From Thermosynechococcus vestitus BP-1 (GTDB taxonomy: Bacteria > Cyanobacteriota > Cyanobacteriia > Thermosynechococcales > Thermosynechococcaceae): DNA of 64,000 nucleotides. The notes beneath the pieces are model-generated. The model was not told where the DNA came from, did not search any database, and saw only the letters and a program-made list of their open reading frames with translations. Below are positions 20,548 to 30,440 of the stretch, piece by piece. Where the stretch lies: assembly GCF_000011345.1 (NCBI RefSeq), contig NC_004113.1, positions 868,001 through 932,000 on the forward strand. The letters are read 5' to 3'. Each line of letters opens with the position of its first letter. The first letter of the stretch is position 1. The translations under genes and the position numbers were made by a program.

Positions 20548-21220
20548 GATTTCGATACCTGTGGCTCAACAACAGAAACTGCCCCGCCTTGTATTACCGA
20601 GGGTCTATGGGTTTCCACCCAACCGCGAGACACTGGGAGGTACTGCTTATCTCATTGTAGAAAACGATGGCAATACCCTGATTGATTCCCCCCCTTGGAC
20701 AGATGGCAGCCAACATTGGCTCAGGGAGCAGGGTGGCGTTAAGCGCCTCATCCTTACCCACCGGGGGGCGATCGCCCGCGTCAGGGCCATTCAGGACACC
20801 TTTGACTGCGAAGTGATGATCCATGCCCAGGAGGCCTATCTGCTGCCCCAAGTGACGGTAACCCCGTTTAACCACCATCTGGCCATTGGTGAAACCCTGG
20901 AAATTCTCTGGACCCCCGGTCACTCTCCCGGCAGTGCCTGTGTCTATTGGTCCTGCCAAGGGGGCGTTCTCTTTACGGGTCGTCACCTCCTGCCTACGCC
21001 CACCGGAGAATTAGCACCGATTAAAACGGCTACCACCTTCCACTGGCCGCGGCAACTGCGCAGCGTTGAGGCACTAAAAGCCTTCTGTCGGCAGAAGTCC
21101 TTGAGTTATCTGTGTCCGGGGGCAAATATGGGTTTTCTGCGGGGGACGCTGGCGATCGCCAACGCCCAAGCCGTCCTGCAAGGACTCTCAGTTGATAACC
21201 TTCTTTGCGACAAGTTTTAA
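20546..21220 (+). CDS. metallo-beta-lactamase-fold protein with degraded metal site
   Basis: The 224-residue protein keeps the MBL framework (YLIVENDGNTLIDSPPW, LILTH, WTPGHSPGS, LFTG), but the metal ligands are largely lost. The canonical THxHxDH is THRGAIA at residues 71-77, and the GD of the LFTGD motif is GR (LFTGRHLLP). Only His72 and His126 of the usual set remain. It is therefore likely not a normal binuclear hydrolase. The ATG at 20546 shares two bases with the divergent S2P start codon; GTG 20561 in the same frame is an alternative start. Confidence 0.75.
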   Translation: MISIPVAQQQKLPRLVLPRVYGFPPNRETLGGTAYLIVENDGNTLIDSPPWTDGSQHWLREQGGVKRLILTHRGAIARVRAIQDTFDCEVMIHAQEAYLLPQVTVTPFNHHLAIGETLEILWTPGHSPGSACVYWSCQGGVLFTGRHLLPTPTGELAPIKTATTFHWPRQLRSVEALKAFCRQKSLSYLCPGANMGFLRGTLAIANAQAVLQGLSVDNLLCDKF

Positions 21221-21302
21221 TGTTTTCTTAATTTCCTCTTCAGGGTAATTTTCAGGGCCACGGGTTCGGAAATAAGAACTTAGAGAGATCGTTAAACCCC
21301 AC

Positions 21303-21330
21303 TTGTATCAAGACTTGCATCCTCTATAGT
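21303..21330 (+). promoter_or_regulatory. predicted hspA promoter
   Basis: TTGTAT at 21303-21308 and TATAGT at 21325-21330 are separated by 16 bases, a good match to a housekeeping or group-2 sigma promoter. Transcription would start near 21337, giving a 5' leader of about 126 bases for hspA. I did not find a CIRCE operator here. Confidence 0.5.
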
Positions 21331-21402
21331 GAAGGTGGGTAGAGGGAATCAGCCCAAGTCACGAGCAAAGGCAATACAAGCAAATTTAGTTGTTGGTGCT
21401 GT

Positions 21403-21455
21403 TCTCTCTGTCAACCATCCCGCGGGCAATCTAAAACTAAAACGATACAGGAGGA
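21403..21455 (+). promoter_or_regulatory. candidate RNA thermometer masking the hspA ribosome site
   Basis: In the leader, UCUCUCUGU at 21403-21411 can pair with ACAGGAGGA at 21447-21455, which contains the ribosome-binding site AGGAGG. Eight of nine positions pair, two of them G-U wobbles, with one A-C mismatch inside the helix. Such imperfect helices over the ribosome site are the hallmark of heat-opened thermometers, and these are known in cyanobacterial hsp20 leaders such as Synechocystis hsp17. The 35-base loop contains the self-complementary CCCGCGGG. Confidence 0.45.
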
Positions 21456-21462
21456 TAAGCGT

Positions 21463-21900
21463 ATGGCACTCGTTCGTTGGGAACCGTTCCGCGAAATCGA
21501 TGCAATTCAACGCCAAATGAACCGTCTATTCGATGAATTGATTCCCTTGACGGAGCGACGCAGTGATCTGAGTTTTCTGCCTGCTGCAGAACTGGAAGAA
21601 ACCCCTGAAGCGCTTCTTTTGAAAGTAGAGCTTCCGGGAATGGATCCCAAAGACATTGACGTCCAAGTTACAGCGGAAGCCGTTTCCATTAGTGGCGAAC
21701 GCAAGTCTGAAACCAAAACTGAAACAGAGGGCATGAAACGGACAGAATTCCGCTATGGCAAATTCCAACGGGTCATTCCTCTGCCAGTTCGGATTCAAAA
21801 CACCAGTGTTAAAGCTGAATACAAAGATGGCATCCTGCACCTGACCCTGCCGAAAGCGGAAGAAGAGAAAAACCGCGTCGTCAAAGTGAGCCTTGCCTAA
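21463..21900 (+). CDS. hspA: small heat shock protein (Hsp20/alpha-crystallin)
   Basis: This 145-residue ATP-independent chaperone begins MALVRWEPFREIDAIQRQMNRLFDEL and has the alpha-crystallin domain with LLKVELPGMDPKDIDVQV, FRYGKFQRVIPLPV and AEYKDGILHLTLPKAE. The C-terminal anchoring I-x-I/V motif is represented by RVVKVSLA. Such proteins bind unfolding proteins and stabilise thylakoid membranes and phycobilisomes in heat. It is a single-gene unit with its own promoter, a probable thermosensitive leader and a strong terminator. Confidence 0.95.
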   Translation: MALVRWEPFREIDAIQRQMNRLFDELIPLTERRSDLSFLPAAELEETPEALLLKVELPGMDPKDIDVQVTAEAVSISGERKSETKTETEGMKRTEFRYGKFQRVIPLPVRIQNTSVKAEYKDGILHLTLPKAEEEKNRVVKVSLA

Positions 21901-21950
21901 TCTGCCCCGTTTTAGGCCAAAGGGTCAAGGTTCTTGAACAAATAATGACG

Positions 21951-21977
21951 ATCCCCCAGTAATGGGGGATTTTTTTG
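21951..21977 (+). terminator. rho-independent terminator of hspA
   Basis: ATCCCCCA at 21951-21958 pairs with TGGGGGAT at 21963-21970 around a GTAA tetraloop, and seven T residues follow directly. It is a perfect 8-base stem and a textbook intrinsic terminator. Confidence 0.93.
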
Positions 21978-22001
21978 AGTTTCAGTGAATGGGAGAAAAA
22001 A

Positions 22002-22325
22002 CTATGAAGCTAAGGCCACCTCAACCAGTTGTTGCAATTCACCACTTTGGTATAGCTCGATGAGAATATCGGAGCCGCCAATGAACTCGCCGTTGATAAA
22101 CACTTGGGGAATCGTTGGCCAGTTGGAATACTCCTTAATCCCTTGACGAATCTCAAAATCCTCAAGGACATCCACTGTCTCATAGGGGACGCCGAGGGCA
22201 TTCAAAATTTGCACCGCATTGTTAGAAAAACCGCATTGGGGCATCAGCTTGCTCCCCTTCATGAAAACAATAATCTTGTTGCTCTTGACGAGGTTATCAA
22301 TTTTGGCGTGGAGTTCGGGTGTCAT
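22002..22325 (-). CDS. monothiol glutaredoxin (Grx4/GrxD type)
   Basis: The 107-residue protein has the monothiol active site CGFS at Cys31 ([16 protein letters not shown]), with [38 protein letters not shown], the conserved glutathione-binding region. CGFS glutaredoxins carry a glutathione-ligated [2Fe-2S] cluster and work in cluster trafficking and iron sensing. ATG 22325 is preferred, since GAGGAAAA precedes it and upstream codons are not conserved. The bolA-type gene lies 48 bases upstream on the same strand, which is functionally meaningful because the two proteins form a heterodimer in many organisms. Confidence 0.92.
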   Translation of the reverse strand: MTPELHAKIDNLVKSNKIIVFMKGSKLMPQCGFSNNAVQILNALGVPYETVDVLEDFEIRQGIKEYSNWPTIPQVFINGEFIGGSDILIELYQSGELQQLVEVALAS

Positions 22326-22373
22326 CGTTCGCTTTTCCTCTTGAGTTGACCAGTTACAAAATTGCATTCTAAA

Positions 22374-22625
22374 TCACTGACGTTGTGCCCATTGTTCGGG
22401 AGTATAGGTCTTCAGGGCCAGGGCGTGGAGTTCATTGCTGGCCATGAGATCCTTGAGGCTGCTATAGACCAATTGGTGCTGCTGCACCAGTCGCTTCCCC
22501 TCAAAGGCGGCAGAGACCACTACAGCTTCGTAATGATCGCCACCCCCCGTTAAATCCTGCACTTGCACAAAGGCATCGGGTAAGCGGGATTGAATTAAGG
22601 TGGTCAGTTGTTCAGGAGTAACCAT
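22374..22625 (-). CDS. BolA-family protein
   Basis: The 83-residue protein has the BolA class II fold: [56 protein letters not shown], with the conserved [10 protein letters not shown] motif and the QHQLVY helix with a cluster-ligand His. It probably acts with the downstream CGFS glutaredoxin as a [2Fe-2S]-bridged pair in iron regulation. Its tail is short, ending near [12 protein letters not shown], as usual for the family. Confidence 0.92.
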   Translation of the reverse strand: MVTPEQLTTLIQSRLPDAFVQVQDLTGGGDHYEAVVVSAAFEGKRLVQQHQLVYSSLKDLMASNELHALALKTYTPEQWAQRQ

Positions 22626-22694
22626 AGATAATCATTTATTTTCGCTGGAATCGATAACTTACTGAGTCTATTCTTTTTAGTGTATCGCTAAATG

Positions 22695-25600
22695 TTAAGT
22701 TGTTGGGGTCTGGAGGGGCTGACACTGACGAAGGGCACGCACCAATTCCTCAAGGCGAATAGGCTTGCTCACATAATCGTCCATGCCTGCGTCGAGACAA
22801 AGCTGGCGATCGCTCTCCATGGCATTGGCGGTCATGGCAATAATTCGCGGACGGGGTTTCTTGAGCCCTTGAAACAGTTGAGTCACTTCTCGGGTAGCCG
22901 TAATGCCATCCATCTCCGGCATTTGCATATCCATCAAAATTACATCGTAGGGTTGCCGCTGCACCGCATCCAGGACCTCCAAGCCGTTGGCCGCAATATC
23001 GCCGCGATAGCCCAACTTTTCCAAAATCCGCAACGCCACCATCTGGTTGACCTTGTTATCTTCAGCCACCAGAATGCGCAGGGGCGGTAATTCTGCTTTT
23101 AGGTGTTCAAAGGATGGTGCCGCCGCTGGTTTGGGGGATACCGTTTTCTGCTTTTCGCAAAATAAACTGTTGAGGGCATTGTATAGTGTCGATTGTTTCA
23201 CAGGCTTGCTAATCAGGCTGGAAAATAGAGCCTTTTCTGACTCCGTTAGGGTATTTCCCAAGGAGGTCAGTAGGATCAGGGGCAATTCACCATAGGCTGC
23301 GCGAATTTGGCGAGCAAGGGTAACCCCATCCATCTCAGGCATTTGTAGGTCTAGAATGGCCAGATCCACCCACCCTTGTTGTTGGAGGAGGGCAAGGGCA
23401 CTGGGGCCACTCTCTGCCACAAGGGGTTGCATTTTCCATTTTTTGATTTGTAGCGCTAAAATTTGGCGGTTGGTTGCATTATCGTCGACAATAAGAACGC
23501 GGCGATTTTCAAGGTAACAAGTGTCATCAGTTGGCTCTGGTGCTGGATTCGGATTGAGCAAAAACCGTGCTGTAAAGTAAAAAACTGATCCGCTCTCGGC
23601 TATTGGAATTGACTCGTAGACCGCCAGGGGTGTGCCGCCTACAACGAGAGATTCTCCCGTCTTTTTGCTTTCTACCCAAATTTGCCCCCCCATCCGCTCC
23701 ACCAGACGTTGGCAGATCACTAAACCCAGTCCAGTGCCGCCATACTGGCGAGTGGTTGAGGCATCCACTTGGCTAAAGGGCTTGAAAAGGCGATTCATAC
23801 CGGCTGCAGAAATACCGATGCCCGTATCCTGAATAGCAAATAAATAGGAATAATATGAGGGCATAAATTCATACTGGCTCATCGGCATTGGTTTTGCCTT
23901 TACGTAAAGTGTGACATTGCCCTTTTGGGTAAACTTGATGGCATTGCCGATGAGATTGACAAGCACCTGTCGCAGCCGTCCCATGTCGCCAATGACAGCG
24001 CAAGGAACCCCTGAATCTATGTGGGCAGCCAGTTCGACCTCGCGTTCGGCGGCACGGCTTGCCAGCAGATCTAGGACCTCTTCGACGCAAGTGCGCAGAT
24101 TAAAGGGATAGCTCTCCAGCTCTAACTTGCCGGACTCAATTTTCGAGAAATCGAGAATATCGTTGATCACTCCTAGCAGTGCATCACCACTGAGGCGAAT
24201 GGTATTGACAAACTCCTGCTGTTGGGGATTGAGGGGGGTGTCGAGCAGCAATCCGGTCAGACCAATGATGGCGTTCATGGGAGTGCGAATTTCATGGCTC
24301 ATGGTGGCCAAAAACTCGCTCTTGGCACGGCTGGCTTCCTCGGCGGCTTGACGCGCTACCTCTAGAAGTTCCTGTTGCTGCATCATTTGTGAGATATCTT
24401 CCCAGGTACCGACAAAACTATCTGTGGCGCTGCTTTCCTGGAGGGGAATGATGCGGGCATTAATCCAGTGACTGCTGCTGTCGTTGTGGACAATCCGGAA
24501 TCTTTCGTGAAAAGGTACTCTTTTTTGCTGGCATGCTGCCCAGGCTTTCAAGACGCGATCGCGATCCTCAGGATGGAGACGTTCTATCCACTGCTGTTGA
24601 GCTTCCTCTAGGTTGTGGACCTGCAACAGTTGCAGTAACCGCTGGTTGAGAAATGTCGGTTGTCCTTGGGCATCAAGGGTAAAAATCCCCACAGGTGCCA
24701 TTTCACTGACACTGCGAAAGCGGGCGTTACTTGTTTCCAATAGCTTCTGTAGGCTACGTTTGCGTTGGCGATCGCGGGTGATGAGTAGGACAGCGACGGC
24801 TGCCAAAATGCAGAGTGCAGTAAAGGAGACCAGGAAGTCTCGATTTAAATGGTCGAGGTATTGTTCTAGGGCGCTGCTGGGTAGGAATCCAATCAACCAC
24901 CAACGGACGTTACTTTGGCGGCGAGAGGAATGAGCACTCCTCTCAGCAGAGATCCAGTTCTCTTGCAACAGAGAAAAACTCTGAAAGACAAATAAGCCAT
25001 CGGGGCCAAACAGGCCGCCCCTCAACTGATGTTGCATTTGCTGCCACAGGAGGGGATATTGATGGCGGACAGTGAACTGCCGTCGCTCAGGAAAATCGAA
25101 TCCCCACTGCTCCCTAATATCTTCGCCGAGGAGCCAATACCCTTGATCGTCTGCAACCAGGCACCACCCCATTTGTATGTTGCACCGGCTGAGGAGGTTA
25201 TTGAAAAGATGGTTGAGTTGGTAACGGACAACTAGGACGCCCTTGGGTGCGGACTGATGGTACAGAGGGACCCCAATGTAGAGCACAGGGAAAGGCAAAC
25301 CCGAGCTTTTTGTGGCGGTGACCTCCACAGGGGAGACAAAGACTTGATCAGGAGTTAATTCCCGCAGGATCGGCCAGTAGGAGTTAATGGCTTTCACCGT
25401 AGAGGGAGGATCACTTTGGGGTGTGCTAGTCCACTGAAAACGGATTCTGCCCCTGGTGTCCAACACATAGAGTTGATCGTAGTGTTCCTTTAGGCGGTGC
25501 CACTGATCTACCAGTTCCTGCACTTCTTCAGCTAGCTCCCCTTGGGAGGGGCTATCAATGAGCTCGTGCCAGAGATGAAAGCTACCCAAACCCTTAGGAT

Positions 25601-25790
25601 CAGTGACAGCATCATCAATGTCATTTGCTATTGTCAACTGGATTTCCTCTAGTTTGCCTTCCTGTCCTACTCGAAAATCCTTGAAAAGCGCCTGCCGTTG
25701 CCCAACGTAAAGTGGCGTCAAAAGAGCAGCAATCACGGCGGTTGTCGGCAAAAAAAGCTGAATGAAGGAGAGCAAAGGAAAGCGAAACAT
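22695..25790 (-). CDS. hybrid sensor histidine kinase with two receiver domains
   Basis: The protein has 1031 residues from ATG 25790. An N-terminal membrane helix (about 6-28) is followed by a periplasmic sensor region of about 290 residues with CHASE-like features, a second membrane helix near 320, and a PAS domain near 360-460. The HisKA motif [12 protein letters not shown] is near residue 495, then a HATPase with [18 protein letters not shown]. Receiver 1 begins [11 protein letters not shown] near 765 and keeps [11 protein letters not shown]. Receiver 2 begins [11 protein letters not shown] near 908 and keeps [11 protein letters not shown]. No HPt domain is present, so a separate transmitter is expected. 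The ligand is unknown. Confidence 0.9.
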   Translation of the reverse strand: MFRFPLLSFIQLFLPTTAVIAALLTPLYVGQRQALFKDFRVGQEGKLEEIQLTIANDIDDAVTDPKGLGSFHLWHELIDSPSQGELAEEVQELVDQWHRLKEHYDQLYVLDTRGRIRFQWTSTPQSDPPSTVKAINSYWPILRELTPDQVFVSPVEVTATKSSGLPFPVLYIGVPLYHQSAPKGVLVVRYQLNHLFNNLLSRCNIQMGWCLVADDQGYWLLGEDIREQWGFDFPERRQFTVRHQYPLLWQQMQHQLRGGLFGPDGLFVFQSFSLLQENWISAERSAHSSRRQSNVRWWLIGFLPSSALEQYLDHLNRDFLVSFTALCILAAVAVLLITRDRQRKRSLQKLLETSNARFRSVSEMAPVGIFTLDAQGQPTFLNQRLLQLLQVHNLEEAQQQWIERLHPEDRDRVLKAWAACQQKRVPFHERFRIVHNDSSSHWINARIIPLQESSATDSFVGTWEDISQMMQQQELLEVARQAAEEASRAKSEFLATMSHEIRTPMNAIIGLTGLLLDTPLNPQQQEFVNTIRLSGDALLGVINDILDFSKIESGKLELESYPFNLRTCVEEVLDLLASRAAEREVELAAHIDSGVPCAVIGDMGRLRQVLVNLIGNAIKFTQKGNVTLYVKAKPMPMSQYEFMPSYYSYLFAIQDTGIGISAAGMNRLFKPFSQVDASTTRQYGGTGLGLVICQRLVERMGGQIWVESKKTGESLVVGGTPLAVYESIPIAESGSVFYFTARFLLNPNPAPEPTDDTCYLENRRVLIVDDNATNRQILALQIKKWKMQPLVAESGPSALALLQQQGWVDLAILDLQMPEMDGVTLARQIRAAYGELPLILLTSLGNTLTESEKALFSSLISKPVKQSTLYNALNSLFCEKQKTVSPKPAAAPSFEHLKAELPPLRILVAEDNKVNQMVALRILEKLGYRGDIAANGLEVLDAVQRQPYDVILMDMQMPEMDGITATREVTQLFQGLKKPRPRIIAMTANAMESDRQLCLDAGMDDYVSKPIRLEELVRALRQCQPLQTPTT

Positions 25791-25899
25791 GAAGATTCTC
25801 ACCCGCGGTGACGATTCTTTTGAGAGGGAACTGCCGATGCAACACTCATCAAATAGTGTATCGTGGGGAATGGAGTGATGGTTGAGTTCAGATCGAGCA

Positions 25900-26013
25900 A
25901 TGATTGAGCCTTTACTATGCGGGATTGTTTTAGGGCTGATTCCAGTGACGTTGGCAGGGTTATTCTTTGCTGCGTACCAACAATACAAGCGGGGCAGCCA
26001 GCTTGAACTCTAG
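25900..26013 (+). CDS. petG: cytochrome b6f complex subunit PetG
   Basis: A 37-residue frame reads [20 protein letters not shown] and continues [17 protein letters not shown] before TAG. This is the full length and pattern of PetG: a single membrane helix, with the acidic residue at position 3 and the RG-QLxL ending. PetG is an essential small subunit of the cytochrome b6f complex in the thylakoid. It lies between the divergent kinase gene and der, 41 bases before the der ATG, and could share a transcript with der. It is too short to appear in routine gene calls. A consensus Shine-Dalgarno is not visible. Confidence 0.93.
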   Translation: MIEPLLCGIVLGLIPVTLAGLFFAAYQQYKRGSQLEL

Positions 26014-26054
26014 GGCCTTGCCCAAAACACGATTTGCGAAGGTCACTCCTGACT

Positions 26055-27404
26055 ATGGCTTTACCGATTGTTGCTGTCGTTGGTCGCCCCAATGTGGGCA
26101 AATCAACGTTTGTTAACCGCCTTGCCGGTGAACGGGATGCCATTGTCCACGATGAACCGGGAGTAACCCGCGATCGCACCTACCGACCCGCTTTTTGGCA
26201 AGATCGGGAATTTCTGGTCGTGGATACCGGGGGCTTAGTGTTTGATGATGACAGTGACTTTTTGCCCCTGATTCGTCAGCAGGCAGAGCTTGCCCTTCAG
26301 GAGGCCACGGCAGCAATTTTCGTCGTGGATGGTCAAGCAGGGCCTACGGCGCTCGACTATGAGATTGCTGCCTGGTTGCGCCAGCTTTCCCTACCGGTTT
26401 TAGTGGCGGTGAATAAATGCGAGTCGCGTCAAATGGGTCAGGTACAGGCGGCGGAGTTTTGGTCCCTGGGCCTGGGAGAGCCCTACCCGATTTCTAGTAT
26501 CCACGGCAGCGGTACGGGGGAGTTGCTGGATCAATTGATTACCTACTTGCCAGCGGGGGAAACGCTTCCCGAGGCGCCGGAGATTCAGGTGGCCATTGCG
26601 GGGCGTCCTAATGTGGGTAAATCCAGCTTGCTCAATGCCCTAATTGGGAGCGATCGCGCCATTGTCAGTCCGATTTCAGGGACCACCCGCGACGCCATTG
26701 ACACAGTCATTGAACACGGGGGCACCCAGTACCGCTTCATTGATACCGCTGGCATTCGGAAACGGACTCATGTGGCCTATGGGCCCGAGATGTTTAGTGT
26801 CCATCGTGCCTTTAAGGCCATTCACCGCTCCGATGTGGTGCTGTTGGTTTTGGATGCCCTTGAAGAGATTACCGAACAGGATCAACGCTTGGCAGGGCAC
26901 ATTGCCGATCAGGGGCGTGCCTGTGTGCTGATTGTCAACAAGTGGGATGCTGTCCTCGACAAAGATACCTATACCATTAACGCTTATCGCGATCGCCTAT
27001 ATCAGCGGCTGCATTTTCTGGAGTGGGCAGATGCCCTCTTTGTCAGTGCCCATACGGGTCAACGCCTTGAGAAAATTTTTGCAGCGGTGGATGCGGCGGT
27101 TGAACAACATCGTCGCCGAGTCACTACAGCAGTGGTCAATGACGTCATTCAAGAAGCCCTCCACTGGCATACTCCCCCCGCCACTCGCCAAGGCCGCCAA
27201 GGCAAAATCTACTACGCCACTCAAGTTGCCACCCAACCGCCAACATTTGCGATTTTTGTCAACGATGCCAAACTCTTCAAGGAGAACTATCGCCGCTACA
27301 TTGAGAGCCAAATTCGTCAGCAGCTAGGATTTCGGGGTACCCCCATTCGCCTCCTTTGGCGGAGCAAGAAACCTCGTGAAGCCGCGGAGTTGGTTGCCCG
27401 TTAG
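26055..27404 (+). CDS. der: ribosome-assembly GTPase Der (EngA)
   Basis: The 449-residue GTPase has two tandem G domains: [16 protein letters not shown] with [11 protein letters not shown] near the start, and [16 protein letters not shown] with [11 protein letters not shown] near residue 180. NKCE and NKWD provide guanine specificity. The C-terminal KH-like domain begins near residue 350. Der acts in 50S subunit maturation. ATG 26055 is used because upstream in-frame codons do not belong to the family N-terminus [15 protein letters not shown]. It overlaps the convergent binding-protein gene by four bases. Confidence 0.95.
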   Translation: MALPIVAVVGRPNVGKSTFVNRLAGERDAIVHDEPGVTRDRTYRPAFWQDREFLVVDTGGLVFDDDSDFLPLIRQQAELALQEATAAIFVVDGQAGPTALDYEIAAWLRQLSLPVLVAVNKCESRQMGQVQAAEFWSLGLGEPYPISSIHGSGTGELLDQLITYLPAGETLPEAPEIQVAIAGRPNVGKSSLLNALIGSDRAIVSPISGTTRDAIDTVIEHGGTQYRFIDTAGIRKRTHVAYGPEMFSVHRAFKAIHRSDVVLLVLDALEEITEQDQRLAGHIADQGRACVLIVNKWDAVLDKDTYTINAYRDRLYQRLHFLEWADALFVSAHTGQRLEKIFAAVDAAVEQHRRRVTTAVVNDVIQEALHWHTPPATRQGRQGKIYYATQVATQPPTFAIFVNDAKLFKENYRRYIESQIRQQLGFRGTPIRLLWRSKKPREAAELVAR

Positions 27405-28606
27405 GGCTGGCGTTCAACTCTTTTCACCAAACGAAATTTTCCGCTTTGGCCATCGTCACTCATCTCAATCTGACCGACGTAAAAGAAGCGTTGCAGGACC
27501 TCTCCTTGAGGTGTAAAGCGAATTTCTCCAAGGGGAGTTTCATAAACTCCCTTGAGAATCTCTTGGTTCAAGGCCTGACGCAAATCCGCCAGGGGCAATT
27601 CCGACAAGTTCTTTGCTTGGGAAAGGCGGGCTAAGGAGTCCGCGAAGACCTGAACTGCCGTAAAGGCTTGGGCACTGAACTGAGAGGGGGCTTGGCTATA
27701 TTTGGCTGCAAAGGCGTTGCGGAACTTGACGTTCATCGGATCGGGGTTTTCGGAATTATAGGCCTGCGCCACCAGAACGCCATTACAGAGGCGACGACAA
27801 ACAGGGAAGATGTTGACGGTATTGACGCCATTCCCCCCCAAAATTAACCCTTGGTAGCCCAGTTCCCGCAGTTGACGAATGAGGTTACCGCCGTCCGCTG
27901 CTAGGCCAGAGATGACAATTAAGTCCGGTTTGAGGCTGAGGGTGGCATTGATTTGGGCTTGGAAATTCGTATCAGTGGTTTGGGTTTGCTGGACAGTCAC
28001 CAGTTCAAGCTTGGGATGCTCACGAATGGCTTTTTGAAAGATCTCGGTTTCTGAGCGACTAAAGGCATCATCTTGGGCAAAGAAGACAGCCACTCGGCGA
28101 ATGTTGGGGTTAATCTCAAGGGCCGCTTGAATCGCCGTGGGCGCCACCACCTCCACCCCTGCGGAGACGCGACTAATGAAGGCACCCATTTCAGGAATGC
28201 CACGGGCTGTATTGGAGGGAGCGACAACCGGTACACCCGCTTGCTCGGCAATGGGATCGGCACTAAAGGCTTGCTGCGAGAGGGTAGGGCCAACAATCCC
28301 AATCACGCGATCGCCATTGATCAAGGTTTGAAAAACGTTCACTGCCCCGGCCTCATCACTGCCGGTATCCTGAATCACCAGCCGCAGGGTCCGCCCCTTG
28401 ATCTGGCCTGATTGATTAAAAAATTCCTCGGCGACTCGCACCCCCTGTAGTTGCTCTTGGCCATAGAGAGCCGCATTACCTGTTTGGGCGAGGGCAACCC
28501 CCAGGGGCAATGCATTGCTGTTTACTGAGGGAGACTCGGTGGCCGTACAACCACTGAGGGCGATCGCCCCCAGTGCAAGCATGAACCAGGGAGACTTCAC
28601 CACCAA
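27401..28606 (-). CDS. amino-acid-type ABC transporter substrate-binding lipoprotein
   Basis: This is a 401-residue periplasmic binding protein of the Leu/Ile/Val (type I) family. The lipobox is LSGC at about residue 19. [33 protein letters not shown] is the ligand-binding start, [34 protein letters not shown] follows, and [21 protein letters not shown] is the hinge region. Candidates include NatB-like and other branched-chain or neutral amino acid receptors; the ligand cannot be fixed from sequence. No permease or ATPase genes are adjacent. TTG 28606 is the farthest start; the neighbouring GTGs at 28603 and 28600 are alternatives. It starts one base after the ilvN stop. Confidence 0.85.
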   Translation of the reverse strand: MVVKSPWFMLALGAIALSGCTATESPSVNSNALPLGVALAQTGNAALYGQEQLQGVRVAEEFFNQSGQIKGRTLRLVIQDTGSDEAGAVNVFQTLINGDRVIGIVGPTLSQQAFSADPIAEQAGVPVVAPSNTARGIPEMGAFISRVSAGVEVVAPTAIQAALEINPNIRRVAVFFAQDDAFSRSETEIFQKAIREHPKLELVTVQQTQTTDTNFQAQINATLSLKPDLIVISGLAADGGNLIRQLRELGYQGLILGGNGVNTVNIFPVCRRLCNGVLVAQAYNSENPDPMNVKFRNAFAAKYSQAPSQFSAQAFTAVQVFADSLARLSQAKNLSELPLADLRQALNQEILKGVYETPLGEIRFTPQGEVLQRFFYVGQIEMSDDGQSGKFRLVKRVERQP

Positions 28607-29125
28607 TTAGACCCGTGCTTCCAAAGACTTGAGGTATTCTGTATTCACCCCGGACTCGCGCACAAGGGCAATTTTACCGGTGCGGGCAATTTCGCGAATC
28701 CCAAATTTATTCAGCATTTGCACTAGGGCAACCATTTTGCCAGGGTCACCGGAGACCTCGATGATGAGCGAATCGTCGGACACATCCACGACCTTAGCGC
28801 GGAAAATTTGCACCAATTCCAAGATTTCAGAGCGGGTGCTGGCAGTGGCATTCACCTTCAGGAGCATCAGCTCCCGTTCTACACAGGGAATTGTGGTAAT
28901 ATCCTGCACCTTGAGGACATTGATCAGCTTGTAGAGTTGCTTGGTCAACTGCTCAATGACAGCATCATCTCCAGGCACCACCATCGTAATACGGGAGATG
29001 CCAATTTGCTCCGCAGGTCCTACCGCCAAGCTCTCGATGTTAAAGCCACGCCGCGCAAATAGACCGGCAATGCGAGTGAGCACACCCGCCTCATCTTCCA
29101 CCAAAACCGATAGGGTATGTTTCAT
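28607..29125 (-). CDS. ilvN: acetolactate synthase small (regulatory) subunit
   Basis: The 172-residue subunit of acetohydroxyacid synthase (first step of valine and isoleucine synthesis) confers feedback inhibition. The ACT domain begins [37 protein letters not shown]. The second half, with [29 protein letters not shown], is the usual ALS_ss C domain. ATG 29125 matches the family start; a longer frame exists upstream but is not conserved. The catalytic subunit is not in the window. The binding-protein gene follows directly, so cotranscription is likely. Confidence 0.95.
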   Translation of the reverse strand: MKHTLSVLVEDEAGVLTRIAGLFARRGFNIESLAVGPAEQIGISRITMVVPGDDAVIEQLTKQLYKLINVLKVQDITTIPCVERELMLLKVNATASTRSEILELVQIFRAKVVDVSDDSLIIEVSGDPGKMVALVQMLNKFGIREIARTGKIALVRESGVNTEYLKSLEARV

Positions 29126-29174
29126 AACTGGGATTGAATCCTGCTGCCGTGCTGGGATGCTGGTTCTCTTTAGT

Positions 29175-29819
29175 TTAGCGGACAAGCCGACACTCTGCGA
29201 AGAGGCGATGGCCAATGCGAAAGAGTTCCTGCCCCCTATGCAGATAGCGATCGTCGTAAGTGTGGCTAAATTGCTCTAGCTCCTCGAGACCATCCACCAG
29301 TTGATGCAAACAGTAGTAGAGGTGGGCTGCCACCTTGGCGACAGCTGCAGGGTTGGGTTGGGCTTGGAATGCATAGCGGGCACGGGTAAGGGCGCGGCGA
29401 CAGTCCTGCAGGTAGGTGAGGAACTGCTCCATGAGGTCATCATCAAAGGGATCGGCAGCAAGGGCATCAATCTGCTGGGGGAGCGATCGCAAGACCGCTG
29501 CAATAATCCGACGCACGGGCGTGTAGGTGAGGGCCAGCCATTGTTCTAGCTCGCGATCGGCCGCTTGGGAACGCTGAACATCGGGCCTAGCATTTCTTGG
29601 CTGGACACGGTGCCGGGCATCATAGGCCCGCCGAGACTGCTCATCCCCCAAAATTTCATAGGCGGCGTTAATGGCCGCCATTCGCTCATGGCGAGAGCGA
29701 TCGCTGGGATGGTAGTCGGGGTGATACTGCTTGACTAAGCGCCGATAGGCGGCCTTAATCTCGGCTTGGGTGGCCGTTACTGCCACCTGTAGGGTGACGT
29801 AGGGATTGGGCTGAGACAT
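29175..29819 (-). CDS. J-domain (DnaJ-like) protein
   Basis: The 214-residue protein has an N-terminal J domain: [35 protein letters not shown], with the HPD motif, then [21 protein letters not shown]. The remaining 140 residues are helical and carry no zinc-finger or DnaJ-C region, so it is a type III J protein, presumably directing DnaK to a particular client. It lies 49 bases upstream of ilvN on the same strand. The function of the tail is unknown. Confidence 0.88.
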   Translation of the reverse strand: MSQPNPYVTLQVAVTATQAEIKAAYRRLVKQYHPDYHPSDRSRHERMAAINAAYEILGDEQSRRAYDARHRVQPRNARPDVQRSQAADRELEQWLALTYTPVRRIIAAVLRSLPQQIDALAADPFDDDLMEQFLTYLQDCRRALTRARYAFQAQPNPAAVAKVAAHLYYCLHQLVDGLEELEQFSHTYDDRYLHRGQELFRIGHRLFAECRLVR

Positions 29820-29888
29820 GGAAATTGTGGGCAGACCTCTGTATTTAGGTTAAAGTGCTGATTTGGCGGTGTCGAGAAATGGTTATCT

Positions 29889-30440
29889 ATGAAACTGCAA
29901 GAACGTCTTGGGGGAGCCAATATCTATCTTGTGGGCATGATGGGTGCTGGTAAAACCACCACGGGTCGCCTCCTGGCCCAACGCTTGGGCTATAGTTTTG
30001 TGGATACCGATGCTGTGATTACGGCGTTTCGCCAACGACCGATTCGCGAAATCTTTGCCCAAGAGGGGGAGCCTGCCTTTCGGGAGTTGGAGCAACAGGT
30101 CCTAGCACAGGTCTCTAGTTACCATCACTTAGTGGTGGCCACCGGTGGGGGCATTGTCCTCAACCCGATGAACTGGAGTTATCTGCATCACGGTATTGTG
30201 GTCTGGCTTCATGTCCCCCTTGCGGTGCTCTGTCAACGCCTGCGCCAAGATCGGGAACGTCCCCTGTTGCAGGAGCAGCCTCTTGAGGAACGCTTGGGTG
30301 AACTGCTGCAGGCGCGTCAACACCTCTATGCTCAGGCAGATTTAGAGCTCAGGATTACGCTGGAAGATACCCCGGAAACGGTGTGCGATCGCCTGTTGGA
30401 AACCCTACCCTGTATCTTGAAACCAATGGAACCATGCTAG
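29889..30440 (+). CDS. aroK: shikimate kinase
   Basis: The 183-residue enzyme phosphorylates shikimate in the chorismate pathway. The P-loop is VGMMGAGKTTTGRLLA. The shikimate-binding residues appear in DTD and FRELEQQVL, and ATGGGIVL is the core motif; RPLLQ carries the lid arginine. The length is normal. The ATG of the next gene lies within the last codons (overlap of seven bases), indicating translational coupling. Confidence 0.93.
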   Translation: MKLQERLGGANIYLVGMMGAGKTTTGRLLAQRLGYSFVDTDAVITAFRQRPIREIFAQEGEPAFRELEQQVLAQVSSYHHLVVATGGGIVLNPMNWSYLHHGIVVWLHVPLAVLCQRLRQDRERPLLQEQPLEERLGELLQARQHLYAQADLELRITLEDTPETVCDRLLETLPCILKPMEPC

